Of a stretch of 64,000 nucleotides of DNA, positions 41,730 to 49,670 are shown piece after piece. Position numbers and translations under genes: made by a program. Position 1 is the stretch's first letter. Each line of letters starts with the position of its first letter. The notes under the pieces are model-generated. The model did no database searches and was not told where the DNA came from. It saw only the letters and a program-made list of their open reading frames with translations. Origin of the DNA: Cupriavidus neocaledonicus (GTDB lineage Bacteria > Pseudomonadota > Gammaproteobacteria > Burkholderiales > Burkholderiaceae); NCBI RefSeq assembly GCF_000372525.1, contig NZ_AQUR01000097.1:62001-126000 (forward strand), read 5' to 3'.

Positions 41730-42057
41730 GGGGGGCTCCGGTAGTCGTGACGTGGCACTGCGCGGGGCGCAGACAAACAGTCTAGGCGCTATAGCGGAGC
41801 GGCGCGCGTATTTCGATTGGCCCTGAATGAGGGCAAGAAAAATGGCAACCCGGCACAGCAAAACCATCATTGGCCGGGCCCATGTCGTGGCCATGGTGGC
41901 GGCAATCGCTCCCGCATTCGGCATGAAAATGATGCCGACCAGCGCCCCGACAATCTGTCCGTGCAATCTGCGTTATTTTTTGTAAAATTTTTTCAGGTGC
42001 TCGATCACCTGAATTTCTAGTACCATGCAGCGGCCTAATTGCAGAAAGGGGATATAA
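41730..42057. promoter_or_regulatory. AT-richer promoter region of the H-NS-like gene with an 8-bp-arm palindrome
   Basis: The right third is AT-rich (T-runs at 41975-41993). TTCAGGTG (41992-41999), CTCGAT, CACCTGAA (42006-42013) is a perfect inverted repeat lying about 45 bases before the H-NS start codon, in a place suited to an operator overlapping the promoter. H-NS genes are commonly autoregulated. The left part shows nothing beyond the start region of the VOC gene. Confidence 0.5.
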
Positions 42058-42366
42058 ATGGCGACATACAAGCAACTCCTGGCTGAGAAGGAAGCGCTGG
42101 AAGCCAAGCTGAATGAAGTGCGCGCAACCGAAGTGGCGGGCGTGATCGATAAAATCCGCGAACTGATGACCGAATATGGCCTGACCGCGGAAGACATCCT
42201 GCCCCGGCGCAAGCGTGGCCGTCCCGCCGGCAGCAGCCCGCGCAAGACTGCCGCCGCCCTGCCCCCGAAGTACATGGACCCCAAGACCGGCAAGACCTGG
42301 TCCGGCCGCGGCCGTGCACCGGCCTGGCTGGGCAAGCGTCCCGAGCGCTTCCTGATCGAGCAGTAA
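42058..42366 (+). CDS. H-NS family nucleoid-associated protein
   Basis: 102 residues. An N-terminal coiled-coil oligomerisation helix (LLAEKEALEAKLNEV), a basic linker (RRKRGRPAG, an AT-hook-like RGRP) and the C-terminal DNA-binding core KYMDPKTGKTWSGRGRAPAWL, which has the family TWSGRGR.P.WL signature of the beta/alphaproteobacterial HvrA/BpH3 type. It binds AT-rich DNA and silences genes. AAGGGGA precedes the ATG. Confidence 0.92.
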   Translation: MATYKQLLAEKEALEAKLNEVRATEVAGVIDKIRELMTEYGLTAEDILPRRKRGRPAGSSPRKTAAALPPKYMDPKTGKTWSGRGRAPAWLGKRPERFLIEQ

Positions 42367-42454
42367 AGCAGTCCTGCCGCCGGATCCCAGCGGGCCAATC
42401 CGGTTCCCCGCTGCCCCGCGAATCCGTCCGTAGCCCGGGGGGGCCGGACGGGTT

Positions 42455-43039
42455 TCACAACGCCTGGCAGACATAATCCTTGCGCAGCGCCCTGAAACCC
42501 TGCTGCGTCGGCTCCGCCGTCAGGCGCGCGCCGCCGTCGGCCAGCGGCTGCAGGCGCAGAATCCGCGCCGAACACTGGCTGGCGGTCTCGTCCCGCTGGT
42601 AGCGGATCTCATACTGCGCGCCGGCCACCGGCACGAACGACACGCCCGCGGCGCAGCGCATCTCGGGCAGCGGCGGCGCGGCCGCCGAAGTCACCGCCAC
42701 ATAGATGCGCCGGCCCGCCTCGACCAGCCTTTCGCGCGTGCGCGCGGCCGGCTCCGGCGAACGCCCGGCCATGTCCAGGCCGCGCTCCCTGCCCATCGCC
42801 GACAACTGCCTGCCCGTCCCGGCCAGCACCAGCGGCCGGGCCGGATCCGGGCATCTGGCCGGATCGACGACGGTGAACGCGGTGTTGTCGTCGGTGCTGG
42901 TCACCAGCCGCACGCTGGCGGACGGCGCACCGTCAGGCACCCGGTATTGCGCTACACAACCCGACATCGCCACGGCGGCGGCAAGCATCGGCAACACGGC
43001 AAGGCGGGGCGGGACGGCCAACGACCGGTCATGGCGCAT
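42455..43039 (-). CDS. Putative lipoprotein
   Basis: 194 residues. Signal peptide ends in a lipobox (AMSGC, Cys near residue 27), so membrane-anchored in the periplasm. The mature part is rich in short beta strands (SVRLVTSTDDNTAFTVVD, GRRIYVAVTSAA, AQYEIRYQRDE) and has paired cysteines that could form disulfides. No known family. Its promoter region is shared with the composite palindromic element copy B. Confidence 0.7.
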   Translation of the reverse strand: MRHDRSLAVPPRLAVLPMLAAAVAMSGCVAQYRVPDGAPSASVRLVTSTDDNTAFTVVDPARCPDPARPLVLAGTGRQLSAMGRERGLDMAGRSPEPAARTRERLVEAGRRIYVAVTSAAAPPLPEMRCAAGVSFVPVAGAQYEIRYQRDETASQCSARILRLQPLADGGARLTAEPTQQGFRALRKDYVCQAL

Positions 43040-43553
43040 GGCGGCGGAGTCGCGATAGAAGAAAGATGCCGGCTGCCGGCGGCGACGTGTGCGGCGTTGG
43101 CACCATGATGACGAACGATGGCACCGGGATGAGCCCCGGATCGCGCAGAGGCAGACCCGCACCAGCGGCACCAACGGCGTCAGAACGGCCCAGCATACCC
43201 GCTTCCCACACCCGCCGGCAGCCGCACAAACCCATGTTGAAAACTCCGACGTGATATCCACAGAATCTGTGGATATCCTGCCGTCCCCTGTCCGAAAACC
43301 CCGGTCTGTGCGCCACCGCACCGGACTGCCCAAAATTTAGGCAACAGGTTGCATCGGCCCGCCAGGCCAGCAGCGACGCGGCCTTCCCACCCCGGCTGGC
43401 ATCCCTCACGCGCCCCCAGGCGCCCGTTAAGCTGCCTGGCACACACTTCCCGCCGCCCCATGCCCTTGAAGGGGCCATCGCCACCGCGTAATCTCTTTCG
43501 TACCGGGGGCTGCACTGGCGCGATTGCGCCACCTTGCCAGCCAGAAAACGACG
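43040..43553. other. 514-base intergenic stretch containing composite element copy B
   Basis: Divergent region between the lipoprotein gene and an AraC-family gene. Open frames here look like noise. It contains the palindrome at 43254-43276 and the associated block at 43323-43352. Promoters for both genes must lie here, but clear boxes were not identified. Confidence 0.6.
43254..43352. repeat. Composite palindromic element, copy B
   Basis: A perfect palindrome ATATCCACAGA-A-TCTGTGGATAT (43254-43264 with 43266-43276), 46 bases, the block GGA-N-TGCCC-N6-TAGGCAAC (43323-43345), and GCAAC/GTTGC (43341-43345 with 43348-43352). Same order and spacing as copy A near 28.6 kb. Each palindrome arm contains ATATCCACA, one base from a DnaA box. 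Confidence 0.65.
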
Positions 43554-44582
43554 ATGCCACAACAAGAGCCTATCCAGGCCGGGCCGTTGCCTCGTGACCT
43601 GCTGCACGCGCTGCGTGAAGGCGGTTACGACGTATCGGCACTCGCGCCTGCCCCGGAATCCGACACCGACTCCGACCCCTGCGACCACCAACCCGCCGCG
43701 CATGCGGCCGACCCGCAACAGGCCATCCACCTGCTGCTGGCCGTCTATCACGCCACCGGCGATCCCGCCATCGGCCTGTGGCTGGGCAGCCGGATGCCAC
43801 CCGACCTGCTCGGCCTTGCCGGCCTGCCCGCCATGGCCGGCCCGTCACTGGGCACGGCCCTGCGGCGCATCGCGCGCTACCAGAAGCTGCTGGCCGGCGA
43901 CCGCGTCGAGCTGCGCCGCCAGGGCGACGAAGCCTGGGTCTGCATCCGCCCGAGCGATCCTGAGGGGCCCGACAGCCGGCCGCGCATCGACATGGAGCTG
44001 TGCTCGCTGCTGGCCTTCGGCCGGCGCTTCACGCGCAAGCCGCTGCATCCGCTGCGGGTCTCGCTGCGCATCGGCCGCCCGGCCTGGCACCTGCGCTATA
44101 CCGAGGCCTTCGACTGCCCGGTGCGCTTTGGCGAGCCCGAAGATGCGATCGTGTTCGGCCGCCGCGACCTGGCGCTGCGGCTGATGGCCCGCGACCGCTC
44201 CAGCCCCTCGGCGCCTCTCGCCAGCCGCGACCTGCGGCCGGCCACGGCCTCGCTCTACGATGTGCGCAGCGCCCTGCAGCAGCTGGCCGGCGACCGCGCC
44301 CTGAGCCTGGCCGCGGTGGCGCGCCACCTCGACATCAGCGAGCGCACGCTGCAGCGCCGGCTGATGGCCGCCGGCACCAGCTTCCGCACGCTGTGCGAAG
44401 ACGCGCGGCGCGAGCTGGCCGGGCACTACCTGAGCGAAGGCACGCTGTCGCTGGGCGAGATCGCGTTCCGGCTCGGCTTCGACGATGCCAACTCGTTCTT
44501 CCGCGCGTTCCGCCGCTGGACCGGCATGACGCCGGGCGACTACCGGCGCCACGCCACGGCCGCGCCGCAGCCGGCGGCGTAG
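43554..44582 (+). CDS. AraC-family transcriptional regulator
   Basis: 342 residues. The C-terminal two-HTH domain (about 245-335) includes SLAAVARHLDISERTLQRRLMAAG and LSLGEIAFRLGFDDANSFFRAFRRWTG in pieces matching the AraC signature. The N-terminal 200 residues resemble the Arabinose_bd/OruR-type sensor (LGSRMPPDLLGLAGLPAMAG). Members of this OruR/GbcR-like group control amino-acid or lipid catabolism. Nearest neighbour is a convergent LysR gene, so its target is not evident. Confidence 0.87.
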   Translation: MPQQEPIQAGPLPRDLLHALREGGYDVSALAPAPESDTDSDPCDHQPAAHAADPQQAIHLLLAVYHATGDPAIGLWLGSRMPPDLLGLAGLPAMAGPSLGTALRRIARYQKLLAGDRVELRRQGDEAWVCIRPSDPEGPDSRPRIDMELCSLLAFGRRFTRKPLHPLRVSLRIGRPAWHLRYTEAFDCPVRFGEPEDAIVFGRRDLALRLMARDRSSPSAPLASRDLRPATASLYDVRSALQQLAGDRALSLAAVARHLDISERTLQRRLMAAGTSFRTLCEDARRELAGHYLSEGTLSLGEIAFRLGFDDANSFFRAFRRWTGMTPGDYRRHATAAPQPAA

Positions 44583-44594
44583 CGCGGGGCTGGC

Positions 44595-45515
44595 TCACCC
44601 GCCGCGGAGCCGTTCCCACGGCGGGTGTTCGCCAAAGCGTTCAGCCAGGAAATCGACGAAGGCACGCACGCGCGGCGGCACCAGGCGCCGCTGCGGCATC
44701 ACCGCGTAGATGCCGGTGTCGGCCAGCGGATAATCGGGCAACACCTGCACCAGCCGGCCGGCCTGCAGGTCGGCGCCGACATGCCAGGCCGAATGCAGCG
44801 CGATGCCAAAGCCCGCCAGCGCCGCGTCGGACAGCAGCTCGCCGGTATTGGCTTCGATCCGGCCGCGCACGCGCACGGCAATCTCGCCGCCGGCGCCATC
44901 GCCCAGCCGCCACACATCCTGCCGCCCCTGGCTGCCGACCAGCAGCAGGCAATCGTGCCGCGCCAGGTCCTGCGGTGTGCGCGGCGTGCCGCGCCGGCGC
45001 AGGTAGTCGGGCGAGGCGCACAGCAGCCGCCGGTTGTTGGCGAGCCGGCGCGCGACCAGCGCCGAGTCGTCGAGCGCGCCGATGCGGATCGCCAGGTCGA
45101 AGCCGGCGCTGACCAGGTCCAGCACGTGGTCGGAAAGGTTGACGCTGAGCGATACCCCCGGGTGCCGCGCCAGGAATTCCGGCAGCAGCGGCGAGACATA
45201 GAGCCGCCCGAACGACGACGACGTGGTCACCCGCAAGGTGCCGCTGATGCCGGTGCCGGCCTGCCGCAGCGACGCCCCCAGCGCCTCCAGGTCGTCCACC
45301 AGCGCGCGGCCTTGTTCGGCCAGCACCGCGCCCTCCGGGGTGGCGTGCAAACGCCGCGTGGTGCGATGCAGCAGGCGCACGCCCAGATCGCGTTCCAGAC
45401 GCTGCAGCCGCTGGCTGGCCACCGCCACCGACAGGTCCAGGCTGCGCGCCGCGGCACTGATCGAGCCCAGGTCGAGCACGCGCAGAAACAGGCCGATATC
45501 GCCGATCCGGTCCAT
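44595..45515 (-). CDS. LysR-family transcriptional regulator
   Basis: 306 residues from the ATG at 45515. HTH in residues 1-60: LFLRVLDLGSISAAARSLDL, then VASQRLQRLERDLGVRLLHR. Effector domain from about 88 (ISGTLRVTTSSSFGRLYVSP). Divergent from an MFS exporter gene with only about 106 bases between starts, the common layout for a LysR regulator and its target. A perfect palindrome lies at 45521-45535 in front of the gene. Confidence 0.9.
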   Translation of the reverse strand: MDRIGDIGLFLRVLDLGSISAAARSLDLSVAVASQRLQRLERDLGVRLLHRTTRRLHATPEGAVLAEQGRALVDDLEALGASLRQAGTGISGTLRVTTSSSFGRLYVSPLLPEFLARHPGVSLSVNLSDHVLDLVSAGFDLAIRIGALDDSALVARRLANNRRLLCASPDYLRRRGTPRTPQDLARHDCLLLVGSQGRQDVWRLGDGAGGEIAVRVRGRIEANTGELLSDAALAGFGIALHSAWHVGADLQAGRLVQVLPDYPLADTGIYAVMPQRRLVPPRVRAFVDFLAERFGEHPPWERLRGG

Positions 45516-45520
45516 GATTC

Positions 45521-45535
45521 TCAATAATTTATTGA
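45521..45535. promoter_or_regulatory. LysR-type operator candidate between the LysR and MFS genes
   Basis: TCAATAA-T-TTATTGA, a perfect 15-base palindrome of the A/T-rich interrupted-dyad kind bound by LysR regulators, 6 bases upstream of the LysR start codon and about 87 bases from the MFS start. Position suits autorepression plus control of the exporter. Confidence 0.55.
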
Positions 45536-45621
45536 AACTGATTATGGATCATGCCGGTTTTTGCTGAAGCCGGAAAGGGCCAGACTGCGGGCTTCGTCCT
45601 CTCTTGCGCCCCTTTCCGACC

Positions 45622-46851
45622 ATGGCTTCCTCCCCTTCCCCCCGCGCCGCTGCCGCCCGGCCCCGGCTGCCGATGGCGTTGTACGCGCTGACGGCCGGTT
45701 CCTTCGGCATCGGCTGCGCCGAATTCGTGATCATGGGCCTGCTGCTGCAGGTTGCCGCCGACCTGCAGGTGACCATCGCCGCCGCCGGCATGCTGGTGTC
45801 CGGCTACGCACTCGGCGTGTTCGCCGGCGCACCGGTGCTGACGCTGCTGACGCGCCGCATGCCGCGCAAGGCGGTGCTGCTGGCGCTGATGGTGATCTAT
45901 ACCGTGGGCAATGCCGCCTGCGCGCTGGCGCCCGACTACACCACGCTGATGATCGCGCGCGTGCTGACCTCGCTCACGCATGGCACTTTCTTCGGCGTCG
46001 GCGCCGTGGTCGCCACCGGGCTGGTGCCCGAGGACCGCCGCGCCTCGGCAATTTCGGTGATGTTCTCGGGCCTGACCCTGGCCACGCTGCTGGGCATGCC
46101 CGCCGGCGCCTGGCTGGGCCTGCACCTGGGCTGGCGCTCGACCTTCTGGGCCATGACGCTGGTCGGCCTGCTGTCGCTGGCGGTGATCGCGCTGCTGGTG
46201 CAGAAGAGCCAGGACCACGGCGCGCGCGTGGCGCTGCGCGACGAGCTGGCCACCATCGGCCGCCCGCAGGTACTGCTGGGGCTGTTGATGACAGTGCTGC
46301 AGTCGATGGGCATCTTCGCCGTGATCACCTATGTGCAGCCGCTGCTGACGCGCGTGTCCGGCTTTGGCGAGGCGGCGGTATCGCCGATCCTGCTGCTGTT
46401 CGGCGCCGGCATGATCGTCGGCAACGTGCTGGGCGGCCGCTTTGCCGACCGCGCCCCGACGCGCGCGGTGCTGGCCACGCTGGCGGCGCTGACACTGGTG
46501 CTGGCGGCGATGACGCTGGCCATCCACAGCCAGGTGCTGGGGGTGGCCTTCGTCGGCATCCTGGGCGTCGCGGCCTTTGCCACGGTGTCGCCGCTGCAGC
46601 TGCGCGTGCTGCGCCACGCCCACGGCGCCGGCGAGAACCTGGCCTCTAGCTTCAATATCGCCGCGTTCAACCTGGGCAACGGCCTGGGCGCGTGGATGGG
46701 CGGGGTGGTGGTCGATCACGGCCCGGGACTGACGGCACTGCCCTGGGTGGCGGCACTGGCGCCGATGGCGGCGCTGGCGGTGGCGTGGCTGAGCGTGAAG
46801 CTGGAACAAGGCGCGCACACCCGCGCGCCCATGGCGCAGGCCTGCCCCTGA
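45622..46851 (+). CDS. MFS transporter, DHA1 family
   Basis: 409 residues, 12 helices. The first is ALYALTAGSFGIGCAEFVIMGLL in parts, followed by LVSGYALGVFAGAPVLTLLT with the motif-A-like loop RRMPRKA, as in AraJ/YdhP-type sugar or drug efflux proteins. The ATG at 45622 is preferred to an upstream TTG. Likely exports a small molecule or drug under control of the divergent LysR regulator. Confidence 0.87.
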   Translation: MASSPSPRAAAARPRLPMALYALTAGSFGIGCAEFVIMGLLLQVAADLQVTIAAAGMLVSGYALGVFAGAPVLTLLTRRMPRKAVLLALMVIYTVGNAACALAPDYTTLMIARVLTSLTHGTFFGVGAVVATGLVPEDRRASAISVMFSGLTLATLLGMPAGAWLGLHLGWRSTFWAMTLVGLLSLAVIALLVQKSQDHGARVALRDELATIGRPQVLLGLLMTVLQSMGIFAVITYVQPLLTRVSGFGEAAVSPILLLFGAGMIVGNVLGGRFADRAPTRAVLATLAALTLVLAAMTLAIHSQVLGVAFVGILGVAAFATVSPLQLRVLRHAHGAGENLASSFNIAAFNLGNGLGAWMGGVVVDHGPGLTALPWVAALAPMAALAVAWLSVKLEQGAHTRAPMAQACP

Positions 46852-46869
46852 CGCGCCCGCGCAATCTCG

Positions 46870-48096
46870 TCAGCCCGGCTTGCCGTCCACGCGCGGACGC
46901 GCCAGCCGCGGCGCATACGTCAGCGCATAAAGCCCGAAGCCCGCCACCCAGCACGCGCCCGCGCCCCAGGCCCAGTGCAGGTAGCCGGCGGGCCAGGCCA
47001 TCGGCCCGAACACCCGCAACACCGCCGCCGCGGCCACCAGCCAGTACGCCGCGGTCTCGGCTCGGCCGGCCACCAGCATGCGGCCGGTGTGGCCCAGCGC
47101 GGTGCGGGTGATCATGGCGATGATGGCCACGCCCAGCACGCCCACCGTGAATGCGTGCGTCGCCAGCCCGGCCATCGCCAGTCCGAGCGCACCGAACGCC
47201 TGCAGCAGCAGCGCCAGCGGCAGCCACGCATAGGCCAGGTGCAGCACCCACAGGATCGGCCGGTTGCCGACCGCATGACCGCGCCACCCCGCTACGCGCG
47301 CGCCCAGCACCAGCGCGGCCAGCAGCGACAGCGCCGCAGCCAGCCATCCCGGCAGCGGCAGCAGCCCGGCCGCCAGCCCCGGCACCGCAGCGGGAATCAC
47401 CAGGCGATCCACTTGCCGGTACTGGCGCAGCCGGAAGCCGGGAATCGCATTGGTGGTGAACATCGGAATCACGCGCCCGCCGATCACCACCACGAACAGC
47501 GTCACCAGCGCCACGCCGGCGCGGCACGCCAGCATCGCGCCCGCGTCATGGCCGCGCGCCTGCAGCCACAGGCTGGCGATATCGGCCAGCCCCAGCAGCC
47601 ATAGCGCGAGCGCCAGCGGATAGTTGCGGCGATTGCCGCCGCGCACCAGCGTGCGCGTGAAGGCCAGCGCCGCCAGCGGCAGGAACGCGGCTTCGACGGC
47701 GAAGGCCACGGTGCCCGGCACCACCCACAGCCCCACGCGTCCGGCCAGCCACAGCCCGAACAGCACGGCCAGCGCCGCGCCGGTCGGCGTGGGCTGGCCG
47801 GTCCAGGCACGTCCCGCCGTGAACAGGAATCCCACCACGATCGCCGCGGCAAAGCCGAACACCATCTCGTGCGCATGCCAGAACATCGCCGGCAGCGCCG
47901 GTGCCGGTGCGAACGCCTGCACGCCGGCCAGCATTGCCGACCACACCGCGATCGCCAGCGCGGCAAACACCGCGCCGCCCAGATAGAAGGGGCGGAAGCC
48001 CAGCGCAAACAGGGCAAAGCCACGTGGCGGCGGGCCCGGCGGGGCCTTGCCGGAGGGCGGCATGCGCCGCGCGGGAAGGATGGGGATGGTGTCCAT
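46870..48096 (-). CDS. nnrS: NnrS family membrane protein (NO-stress/denitrification)
   Basis: 408 residues with about 12 helices. FALFALGFRPFYLGGAVFA, FWHAHEMVFGFAAAIVVGFL with conserved His pair, and IGGRVIPMFTTNAIPGF are NnrS landmarks. NnrS is a haem- and copper-containing membrane protein that relieves nitric-oxide stress and accompanies denitrification genes. The start at 48096 gives MDTIPILPARRM; a longer frame exists but has no ribosome site. It is divergent from narK1, so both may be controlled from the same 225-base region. Confidence 0.88.
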   Translation of the reverse strand: MDTIPILPARRMPPSGKAPPGPPPRGFALFALGFRPFYLGGAVFAALAIAVWSAMLAGVQAFAPAPALPAMFWHAHEMVFGFAAAIVVGFLFTAGRAWTGQPTPTGAALAVLFGLWLAGRVGLWVVPGTVAFAVEAAFLPLAALAFTRTLVRGGNRRNYPLALALWLLGLADIASLWLQARGHDAGAMLACRAGVALVTLFVVVIGGRVIPMFTTNAIPGFRLRQYRQVDRLVIPAAVPGLAAGLLPLPGWLAAALSLLAALVLGARVAGWRGHAVGNRPILWVLHLAYAWLPLALLLQAFGALGLAMAGLATHAFTVGVLGVAIIAMITRTALGHTGRMLVAGRAETAAYWLVAAAAVLRVFGPMAWPAGYLHWAWGAGACWVAGFGLYALTYAPRLARPRVDGKPG

Positions 48097-48189
48097 GTCT
48101 GCAAGGCAATGAAGGTGCGGCGCACGGTCGGCCGCAGCGGCGCCAACACTGCGCCGCATGTCGTCCCCACGATAGCACCGCCACCGCGC

Positions 48190-48220
48190 CGGGGACCTCC
48201 CCCGGTAGAACTACTTCCAA
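48190..48220 (+). promoter_or_regulatory. Candidate nitrate-response site upstream of narK1
   Basis: Contains ACCTCCCCCGGT (48195-48206) followed by GTAGAACTACTTCC (48205-48218), which includes a small inverted repeat GTAG/CTAC and TACTTCC, similar to a NarL heptamer. ACCTCCCCCG and GAACTANTNCC are both found again before narG (51085-51114). Located about 100 bases before narK1. Confidence 0.35.
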
Positions 48221-48321
48221 AGGCAGTCAACGCGTGCGCGCGCGCTGTGCTGCCGGCGAATAGGCAGCACCAGCGCCCGCCCCTACTCTGGCATCACCCC
48301 CGCCAAAGTCGACACAGGAGC

Positions 48322-49608
48322 ATGGCCATGGCCACCCAATCCCGCGCGCCGGAGCCGATCCCGCCCGGCGCCGCCATCACGCTGGCGTCCAGCACGTTCG
48401 CCTTCACCATCTGCTTTGCCGTCTGGATGCTGTTCGCCGTCCTCGGCATCCCCCTCAAGCAACAGCTCGGCCTCAACGACACCGAATTCGGCCTGCTCGC
48501 GGCCACCCCGGTGCTGAGCGGCTCGCTGATCCGCGTGCCGCTGGGGCTGTGGACCGACCGCTTCGGCGGCCGCATCGTGTTCTTCGTGCTGATGCTGGCC
48601 ACCGTGGTCCCGATCTGGCTGATCTCGTATGCGACCACGCTGTGGCAGCTGCTGGTGCTGGGCCTGTTCGTCGGCCTGGCGGGCGGCTCGTTCTCGGTGG
48701 GCACGCCCTACGTGGCGCGCTGGTTCCCGCGCTCGCGCCAGGGGCTGGCGATGGGCATTTTCGGCGCCGGCAACTCGGGCGCCGCGCTGACCAAGTTCGT
48801 CGCGCCGGCGCTGATCCTGGCGGCCGGCACCTGGACCATCGTGCCGCGCGTGTATTCGGTGGCGATGCTGGCCACCGCGCTGTTGTTCTGGATGTTCTCG
48901 CGCAGCGATCCCGCGCACATGGTCAAGTCGAGCGTCGGCTGGCGCGAGCAGCTGGCGGTGATGCGCGACCCGCGCGTGTGGCGCTACTCGCAGTACTACT
49001 CGGTGGTGTTCGGCGGCTATGTCGGCCTGTCGCTGTGGATGACCAAGTACTACATCGGCGAGTACGGCTTCGACATCAAGACGGCCGCCTTCCTGGCCGC
49101 GTGCTTCTCGCTGCCGGGCGGCGTGCTGCGCGCGATCGGCGGCTGGATCTCGGACCGCTACGGCGCCCACCGCACCACCTGGTGGGTGATGTGGGTGAGC
49201 TGGGTCGGCTTCTTCCTGCTGAGCTATCCGCAGACTGATTTCATCATCCAGACCACCAGCGGACCGCAGGGATTCCGCATCGCGCTCACGCCCACGGTAT
49301 TCACCATCCTGCTGTTCGTGGTCGGCATTGCCTTCGCCATCGGCAAGGCCTCGGTGTTCAAGTTCATCTCCAACGACTTCACCCACAACATCGGCGCCGT
49401 CTCCGGCGTGGTGGGCCTGGCAGGCGGGCTGGGCGGGTTCGTGCTGCCGATCCTGTTCGGCATGCTGGCCGACCTGACCGGCATCCGCAGCAGCTGCTTC
49501 ATGCTGATGTACGGCACGGTATGCGTGAGCCTGGTGTGGATGCACTACAGCCACCGCGCCGAACGCCAGCGCAAGGCCCACGCCGTCGGCCTGACCCAGC
49601 CCGCTTGA
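48322..49608 (+). CDS. narK1: Nitrate/nitrite MFS transporter, NarK1 type
   Basis: 428 residues, 12 helices. NNP-family signatures: RVPLGLWTDRFGGR near residue 70 (substrate Arg) and GLAGGSFSVGTPYVARWFP and AGNSGAALTKFVAPAL (nitrate signature with Gly runs). GGAG 7 bases before the ATG; a second ATG two codons later is also possible. Known NarK1 proteins are nitrate/proton symporters. First gene of the nar operon, 62 bases before narK2. Confidence 0.92.
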   Translation: MAMATQSRAPEPIPPGAAITLASSTFAFTICFAVWMLFAVLGIPLKQQLGLNDTEFGLLAATPVLSGSLIRVPLGLWTDRFGGRIVFFVLMLATVVPIWLISYATTLWQLLVLGLFVGLAGGSFSVGTPYVARWFPRSRQGLAMGIFGAGNSGAALTKFVAPALILAAGTWTIVPRVYSVAMLATALLFWMFSRSDPAHMVKSSVGWREQLAVMRDPRVWRYSQYYSVVFGGYVGLSLWMTKYYIGEYGFDIKTAAFLAACFSLPGGVLRAIGGWISDRYGAHRTTWWVMWVSWVGFFLLSYPQTDFIIQTTSGPQGFRIALTPTVFTILLFVVGIAFAIGKASVFKFISNDFTHNIGAVSGVVGLAGGLGGFVLPILFGMLADLTGIRSSCFMLMYGTVCVSLVWMHYSHRAERQRKAHAVGLTQPA

Positions 49609-49670
49609 TACCGCACCGTGGCACCGACCCACGCGCGCCTCCGCGCATTCTTCATCAAGGCACACTGATC

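Noticed and set aside
48222-48230. FNR half site GTCAA upstream of narK1
   Set aside because: The partner half site (TTGAT) is absent at the right spacing.
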